Assembly (NCBI GenBank): GCA_028565635.1
Contig: JAOXYB010040062.1
Span: forward strand, 1 to 13,158
Source: Phoronis ovalis
Lineage: Eukaryota; Phoronida; Phoronidae
Direction: 5' to 3'
Length of the DNA stretch: 13,158 bases
This document shows positions 8,402 to 13,158 of this stretch, one piece after another. Within the stretch, counting starts at the first letter, position 1. Each line of letters begins with the position of its first letter. Made by a program: the position numbers and the translations under genes. Under the pieces are notes generated by a model, which saw nothing but the letters and a program-made list of their open reading frames with translations, was not told the origin of the DNA and ran no database searches.

Positions 8402-9138
8402 AAGTAGTGAAAAATACAAAAAATGAAATATAACTTACCATATGTGGGCTCAAAACTTTTCTTTCTAAGAAATTAATGCTTAACTAACTTACCTTTTCAT
8501 GGAATTAGCTAGTTTCTGCATAGAGATAACTGACTTTCCATGGTATCCATTTTGAGTTTCCCTCCAAAAGTGTTCTGATTTAACTGGATAAGCTTAACCT
8601 TCTAGCTTTATCTATTCTAACATTTGGTTGGTCATTCAAATAACAGTGTTAGAATAATTATATAAGAATATATAGAAATATAATAATTTACTCCATTGTA
8701 TATTTAATAATAAAATGCACAGGCGTTTTACATAATTTGTGTACACACTTTGTAATCATTAAGTTTCCTAGTTATTATTTTCTAACCATAAGCCCAACTA
8801 GAATCATTGATAATATAACAAAAAGATTAATATTACTAAAGACAGCTTTGAAATGAGGTTTTCCAAAATTGCATCATTTTGCAATTTTTGCAGTTGCTAT
8901 ATTTTTCTATGCTTTTAAATTTCATGGCTTAGCCTTGAAATATTTTATCAATAAGGCAGAAACATATAAAATTAGTATAATGCAAACTGTGGAAATATGT
9001 TGTCCTCTTTATAGAGATGTATTATTAATTACATTTCTTAACAGAAATAAGCTACAAAAAGCTTCTCATGCTCTAGTTATCACTTACAACTCTTGGAAGC
9101 TTTTAAATTTATTAGTCAAATGTTAATTTTATTATTAT
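8402..9138. other. no gene seen between the 2.2 kb and the 690 bp elements
   Basis: AT-rich. It contains a 9-bp inverted repeat, ATTCTAACA (8614-8622) with TGTTAGAAT (8647-8655), and an 85-codon open frame (8869-9126) whose sequence is hydrophobic and low in information. I do not support it as a gene. Confidence 0.45.
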
Positions 9139-9191
9139 TACCATATTTTCTCTAATAAACACCCTGGGTGGTTATTTAAAAAAGATATGTA

Positions 9192-9243
9192 GGGGGGGGC
9201 CATTATAAAAGGGAGGCGATTACTAGAGAGGGAGTGATTATTA
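9192..9243 (+). repeat. left G-rich subterminal repeats of the 690 bp element
   Basis: Consecutive units: an 8-G run then CCATTATAAAA, GGGAGGCGATTACTAGAGA, GGGAGTGATTATTAGCTAG. They share the pattern G-run, one or two bases, GATTAYTAGAG. Same pattern as at 9730-9822. Confidence 0.6.
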
Positions 9244-9352
9244 GCTAGTTAAGATTCCTGGCATGAAGTTTTAAGATTTTTTTAATCTATTGTTTGCGAT
9301 ACGTAAAGCAGATACAACAAAACCAGCTTATTAAAGCAAAAATCTGTGTGCA

Positions 9353-9562
9353 ATGCAATTTTTTTCAAAGGAAAAAACTCTTACAAACCTTAAACAAACA
9401 GTATATGTTTATTTTGTTGGTCACATACCTAGAGAAATGTGTGCAGTGGTATACAAGCTTGCTCGACATGGAAATACAACTATTATAAATAAAGTCATCG
9501 GCAAGAAACGTAAGTCACCTCCTGCCACATTCGGCATGGACATTCTATTGGAGGTGATCTGA
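9353..9562 (+). pseudogene. fragment resembling a HIRAN-like uncharacterised protein
   Basis: The frame contains YFVGHIPREMCAVVYKLARH, then GKKRKSPPATFGMDILLEV. In many invertebrate uncharacterised proteins I recall a segment of the form VGHIPRE(I/L)...F...GG.I...VTGKR...GLEIP, and this follows the same order and spacing. Homology upstream seems to switch to the overlapping frame (CNFFQRKK), suggesting another frameshift near 9370. At 69 residues it is only part of a protein, and it sits between the termini of a small inverted-repeat element, so it looks like a captured or eroded gene piece. Family assignment is from memory of the pattern and may be wrong. Confidence 0.4.
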
Positions 9563-9729
9563 AGTTTGTTTTGTTGTATTAAAGATAATTTGTGGAAATA
9601 GTACTAATAAATAGTAATATATTTCCTTAAAACTCTACACACCATCCAAAAAAACTAATGAACTACACATATGAATTAAAATGCGATTATCTCGTATTAA
9701 TTCAAATGGGTCTTCAACTCAAAGTGCTG

Positions 9730-9822
9730 CCCGGGGGCGATTCATTAGAGAGGAGGCAATTATTGATTTAGTTTAATTACTAGGGGGGGGCAATTATTAA
9801 AACAGGGTGTGATTATTAGAGA
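9730..9822 (+). repeat. right G-rich subterminal repeats of the 690 bp element
   Basis: Units: CGGGGGCGATTCATTAGAGA, GGAGGCAATTATTGATT, a run of eight Gs with CAATTATTAAAA, and AGGGTGTGATTATTAGAGA. They lie in the same orientation as the left copies, so unlike the termini this array is direct and not inverted. Confidence 0.6.
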
Positions 9823-9832
9823 ATATACGGTA

Positions 9833-10874
9833 AATAAATTGGACAAACTTTTAAAATTTAGAAAAAATGTGCTTTTGACCTTTATTAAAGTTGTGATACA
9901 AACATAAAATTCATATAACACATTATTTCAAGATTTTGCCATAGGCATAACTTTGTAAGAAATCCTTATATTATTCAAAGCATTATGTATAGATAAGATA
10001 TACCTATAAACAGTTTGTTCAAGTACTTACCACAAAAATTCCCAATAACAACAACAAAATACATTAATACAAACAATCTCATCTTTGGATGCATTTTCCC
10101 AGTTTTTCTCCTGTCAGTAAGATATCAAATGAAGAACAATATTCATAATGGTATTTTCATAGTTTTTAGGAAACAGGAGAATTTCTTTTGATATCTAAAA
10201 TACCCTTTTCTGACACACTAACTGCCTAATGAACATGGGACTATTGCATGTGGAATGAATTGTGAAACGTGGCCAGTCAGTTACTGATACAATATTTTAT
10301 TAGATACTTGATCCAATTTTATTAATCATATAAATATATCACATGCATGGGATGACACTCCAGTTTGAACATAAAGAGCAATATAATAATTAATATTTTA
10401 TAGTGTTTTGTTTTAAGACAAGGATTTATAGCAACCTTTATTATTAATTTACTGTTTATACATCTTGGTTCTGTTCCTTGTAATTGCAGTTAGATCGATA
10501 CTTGAAATGGCACTCCGCATCACTACAGAAATTATTAGTTAAATAAGTTTTATTTACAATTAAGATCTAACTGGTAAAACATCAACAAGCACAAACACAT
10601 TCCATTTTAGACCCATTCCTAACTCAAATTTATATATTTTATATTTACTATTTCCTGGAGGATTCTCTCCCAAATCTGAGACTGCCATATGTCAAATTAT
10701 AAGTCTGTTGAACTACGCATTATGACTAGCAACATGTTTCCTCCATAAAATTATTGGAAATAGATGCTTAAAATAAATGTCACCTTTTAATACCCTAGGA
10801 TATATATAAAACTCTTAAGAGTTTAATATAACCTAATACCATCGTTTTGGGACATTTGAGCAATTGTAGAAATT
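9833..10874. other. no gene seen; AT-rich sequence
   Basis: No reading frame with recognisable content. Two short inverted pairs near 10106-10195 (TTCTCCTGT with ACAGGAGAA, AGATATCAAA with TTTGATATCT) interleave instead of nesting. A pyrimidine-rich acceptor-like site ending at 10489 is followed by 18 open codons and TAA; I do not call it an exon without an upstream partner. Confidence 0.4.
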
Positions 10875-10914
10875 TGACCTTTGGCCTCTAAATGACCTTT
10901 TGACCTCGAGGTCA
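10875..10914. promoter_or_regulatory. cluster of TGACCT/AGGTCA half-sites
   Basis: TGACCT at 10875-10880, 10893-10898 and 10901-10906, and AGGTCA at 10909-10914; TTGGCCT at 10881 is a near match. The second and third are direct repeats spaced by two bases (DR2). The third and fourth form a perfect 14-bp palindrome, TGACCTCGAGGTCA. AGGTCA is the core half-site bound by many animal nuclear receptors. It could equally be a remnant of a TGACCT-based minisatellite, and no promoter is identifiable next to it. The 60-codon frame starting inside it is not a supported gene. Confidence 0.4.
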
Positions 10915-12805
10915 GCAATGGTCTATGCTAAGGATGACAAATTAAGGAATGAATTAAGAAAACACTATAATATACTCTCAGGTCTGCTTTTGTGTGAAGT
11001 GTGTCATTTTTTACTTCTGAAGTCTAAATATATACTTAGTTTAGGCAGCAAACAAATTAATGAAGAAATTACAGTTGCATAAATAAAACAAAAAAACTGT
11101 AACATCTACAGACAGATGGACAAGCTACTTCCCATATAAGAGATTGGAGATGGAGGGAAGGTGGGCGGATGAAATTTCGAATAAAATTCCTCACCTCAGG
11201 CCCAGTAGTAGAAATAATAAGTCTTAAATATCTAAGTCCTGCGGTAGTAGAATAATAATTTAAAAAGTCTTGAATAAATAAAATCCTGAGCACCAGCTAC
11301 AACAATAAGCTGACTGCAATACTCATTAATCTGATTGGTTAGTTGGCAAAAACTGAAATGGTATAGTTCTGCTGGACTGAAAGTTAAATGGAAGATATTT
11401 ATTTTTCTGTTTGATATATTTTTCCAAGCATTGTTTCATGCTTAAATTTTATTATCAACAATTAATAAAAAAATTTAAAAGCTAGGTATGCTTTTGAATT
11501 TCTGTTTATACCGAATTTAGGTTTGGTATGCCAGGACTAATTGCTATCGTTACAAGCATACAGTTATATACATTTTGGAAAAAAGTTAACTCATTATGAC
11601 AAATTATTTGTAATTGCTGGTTTAATGAAATACACAAAATAATATATAGTATTATTTATTTTTATTAATTTAAGAAAGGAATTTATTAAGAGGAGGATTA
11701 ATTTGGAAAGTCTCTGAATTTACTAAATTTTTAAGATGTAATAGTAGAGTCCTTTGCCTGCTTACACAATAAAATAAACAATCTAAATTACATGGAAACA
11801 CTTTTAACAAATTCCATTTTTGCCTGTTGGCTTTTATATGACTGAGAGGAATATCTTAATATTTAATTTAGGAGTTTCCAGGATGTTTGCATTAGATAAA
11901 ATATTTCCTGATTTCTTATAATTTGAAAAAAAGAAACTTAAGTTATCTGTAATAATTTCCATAAAGATAGAAAGCTTATTAACAGTTATAATTTGTCAAA
12001 AATGTACACTATGCTAAAACAATATACCAGGTAATTACAAACAAAATTCTGCATTTATATAGAATTTTGTTTATAAACTATAAACTATATAGCCTTTTAG
12101 CAAAGGTATAGGATTACTGCAATTCTTCATTTTGCAGTCTAAAGAAATCCACCTATTAATTTGGAAATGTTTAAAAATATCTGCATTTGTCCTCCAGACA
12201 ATCTTCCATTAACTTAAAGTAAGTTGAGAGACCATATTAGAGATCTCTTCTGGAAGAGATTTTTAAGAAAATTTCAGCCCTGTATATCACTAAGAGTTTC
12301 GGTATTTTTTTAACATTCATTATCAATTATAAGAACCTTTCCAAAAATGTATACTTTTATTAGGTCTACTATATCTTTTCAATTAACTACTCAAAATTAT
12401 CTTCAAAGTATAAAGTGTGAATAAGTTGCATGAACGTGACTAGTTCTTTGTTACTTTGATCCTTGATGCAGTTGCGTGCCATAAAAACAATTCTCTATTA
12501 TATTTTAAAGCATGGAAATAAAATGCTAAATCTATAGCATTTTGGTCTCCTCCTAAAGGGGTCGGCTAATTTGCCCCTTTTTTGACAACGATTAAATTGT
12601 TTTGCCACAATTACTAAATAATTAATAATACACATTCTTAAATAGTTTGTAAACTACCTATAAATCTTAACTGCATAGCTGAATTGGAGGTTTAAGCGCA
12701 AATTCTTAAGCTCAACTGGGCACTACTCTTCTTTGTCATCCAAGACACTGCAACACCAATTGTGGTATCAGATGTCAGATAGTTGACTTATCCACATATG
12801 AACCA
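10915..12805. other. no gene seen; AT-rich sequence with small hairpins
   Basis: No recognisable coding content on either strand. Noted: an imperfect local duplication at about 11205-11282 (GTAGTAGAA...AATAATAAGTCTT twice); a perfect 12-bp inverted repeat at 12039-12072; a small GGGG/CCCC hairpin at about 12554-12580. None implies a gene. Confidence 0.45.
12039..12072. repeat. perfect 12-bp inverted repeat with 10-base loop
   Basis: AAACAAAATTCT (12039-12050) and AGAATTTTGTTT (12061-12072) are exact reverse complements separated by GCATTTATAT. It is too AT-rich and lacks a T-run context that would give it a clear role; it may be a chance palindrome or the core of a very small foldback element. 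Confidence 0.55.
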
Positions 12806-13050
12806 TACGAAGCCCGGGGGATTTCATACAAAGGTATATATACATGTGCCCCCCTTCAGGGTGTTTTTGTTTACTCTGTAGGAAATTTCGGGTGAGTATT
12901 TTGTGTTAGGAAGATATTTCAGGGTTGGATTTTTGATTGTTTTGAAAATTAACAATTTTTTGTGGGGTATTTTAACATTTTAAACAATATTTCAGAGCTG
13001 ATTTTTTTCACCCAATGATATTTCATGGTGGGTGTTTTAATTTTTGTTAT
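12806..13050 (+). repeat. degenerate tandem repeat of an ATTTCAGGGTGGGTTTTT-like unit
   Basis: After a CCCGGGGGA block and GTGCCCCCCTTCAGGGTG at 12846-12863, related units follow: ATTTCGGGTGAGTATTTT (about 12886), ATTTCAGGGTTGGATTTTT (about 12916), TGTGGGGTATTTTAAC (about 12961), ATTTCAGAGCTGATTTTTTT (about 12990) and ATTTCATGGTGGGTGTTTT (about 13020). Spacing is about 30 bases with drift. It looks like a decayed minisatellite or the repeat-bearing end of another small mobile element that continues to or past the right edge. Confidence 0.5.
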
Positions 13051-13158
13051 AAGTATATTATATAATGCCATGCTAACTGTTTAAATATAAATTACATAAA
13101 TTAGTTAAAATTCAATTTTAATTTTTGGACAGATGCATAATATTATATTATATCATAC

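Larger units (their letters stand above)
9141..9830. mobile_element. TA-flanked inverted-repeat element (690 bp) with G-rich subterminal repeats
   Basis: The left terminus CCATATTTTCTCTAATAA... (9141-9166) and the right terminus, read in reverse complement as CCGTATATTCTCTAATAA... (9830-9803), match over about 26-28 bp with two substitutions and a 2-base gap. TA lies directly outside both ends (9139-9140 and 9831-9832), as for Tc1/mariner-type insertions. Inside each end are degenerate copies of a roughly 19-base unit like GGGGGCGATTATTAGAGA (9192-9243 and 9730-9822). No full transposase; the middle holds a gene-like fragment (9353-9562). I read it as a MITE of Tc1/mariner type. Confidence 0.72.

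Noticed and set aside
8869-9126. 85-codon plus-strand open frame
   Set aside because: Hydrophobic, AT-driven composition with no motif; the length is expected by chance in this composition.
10106-10195. Paired inverted words TTCTCCTGT/ACAGGAGAA and AGATATCAAA/TTTGATATCT
   Set aside because: The pairs interleave instead of nesting, so no simple hairpin or element end; likely chance in low-complexity DNA.
10490-10546. Possible terminal exon (acceptor TTGTAATTGCAG then 18 codons to TAA)
   Set aside because: Good acceptor but no upstream exon or donor on the plus strand can be found to pair with it.
12670-12720. tRNA-derived SINE (box A-like TAGCTGAATTGGAGG)
   Set aside because: No box B-like GGTTCGAATCC at the right distance and no cloverleaf pairing.

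Overview
This is an AT-rich eukaryotic window. There are no bacterial-type gene starts or operons. Coding stretches are cut by short introns (about 250-360 bp) with GT/AG borders, AATAAA polyadenylation signals follow one gene, and small inverted-repeat elements are dense. The protein families visible (a RecQ-like helicase with a Cys-rich tail, a DUF6589-type protein with an internal C2H2 finger, a possible HIRAN-like fragment) are typical, to my knowledge, of repeat-rich invertebrate genomes such as sponges, cnidarians and molluscs. That taxonomic guess is inference; no host gene in the window pins it down.

Layout. Positions 1-169 are the end of an intron. 170-1607 (+) is the C-terminal half of a RecQ-like superfamily 2 helicase, broken by three frameshifts and one stop. 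1608-2150 is the gap where this gene and the next converge. 2151-5409 (-) is a DUF6589-family gene in at least four exons; three introns between them join all flanking codons in phase 0. It carries about five frameshifts and one stop. The two broken genes lie tail to tail and look equally decayed, so I read them as the remains of one large DNA transposon whose helicase end lies left of the window. From memory, a helicase-carrying lineage of Academ transposons (AcademH) is the closest described group; I could not check this.

6198-8401 is a non-autonomous element of about 2.2 kb with short terminal inverted repeats and arrays of CAGTT motifs at both ends, spaced 10-12 bp, about one per DNA helical turn. 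A foldback MITE of about 340 bp (6923-7263) sits inside it. 9141-9830 is a TA-flanked element of 690 bp with G-rich subterminal repeats and a fragment resembling an uncharacterised HIRAN-like protein. 10875-10914 holds a cluster of TGACCT/AGGTCA half-sites. 12806-13050 is a degenerate tandem repeat. The rest (8402-9140, 9831-12805) is AT-rich sequence in which I see no convincing gene.

No intact gene is visible. The window reads as a graveyard of mobile elements, with one large helicase/transposase-type element and at least three smaller inverted-repeat elements beside it.
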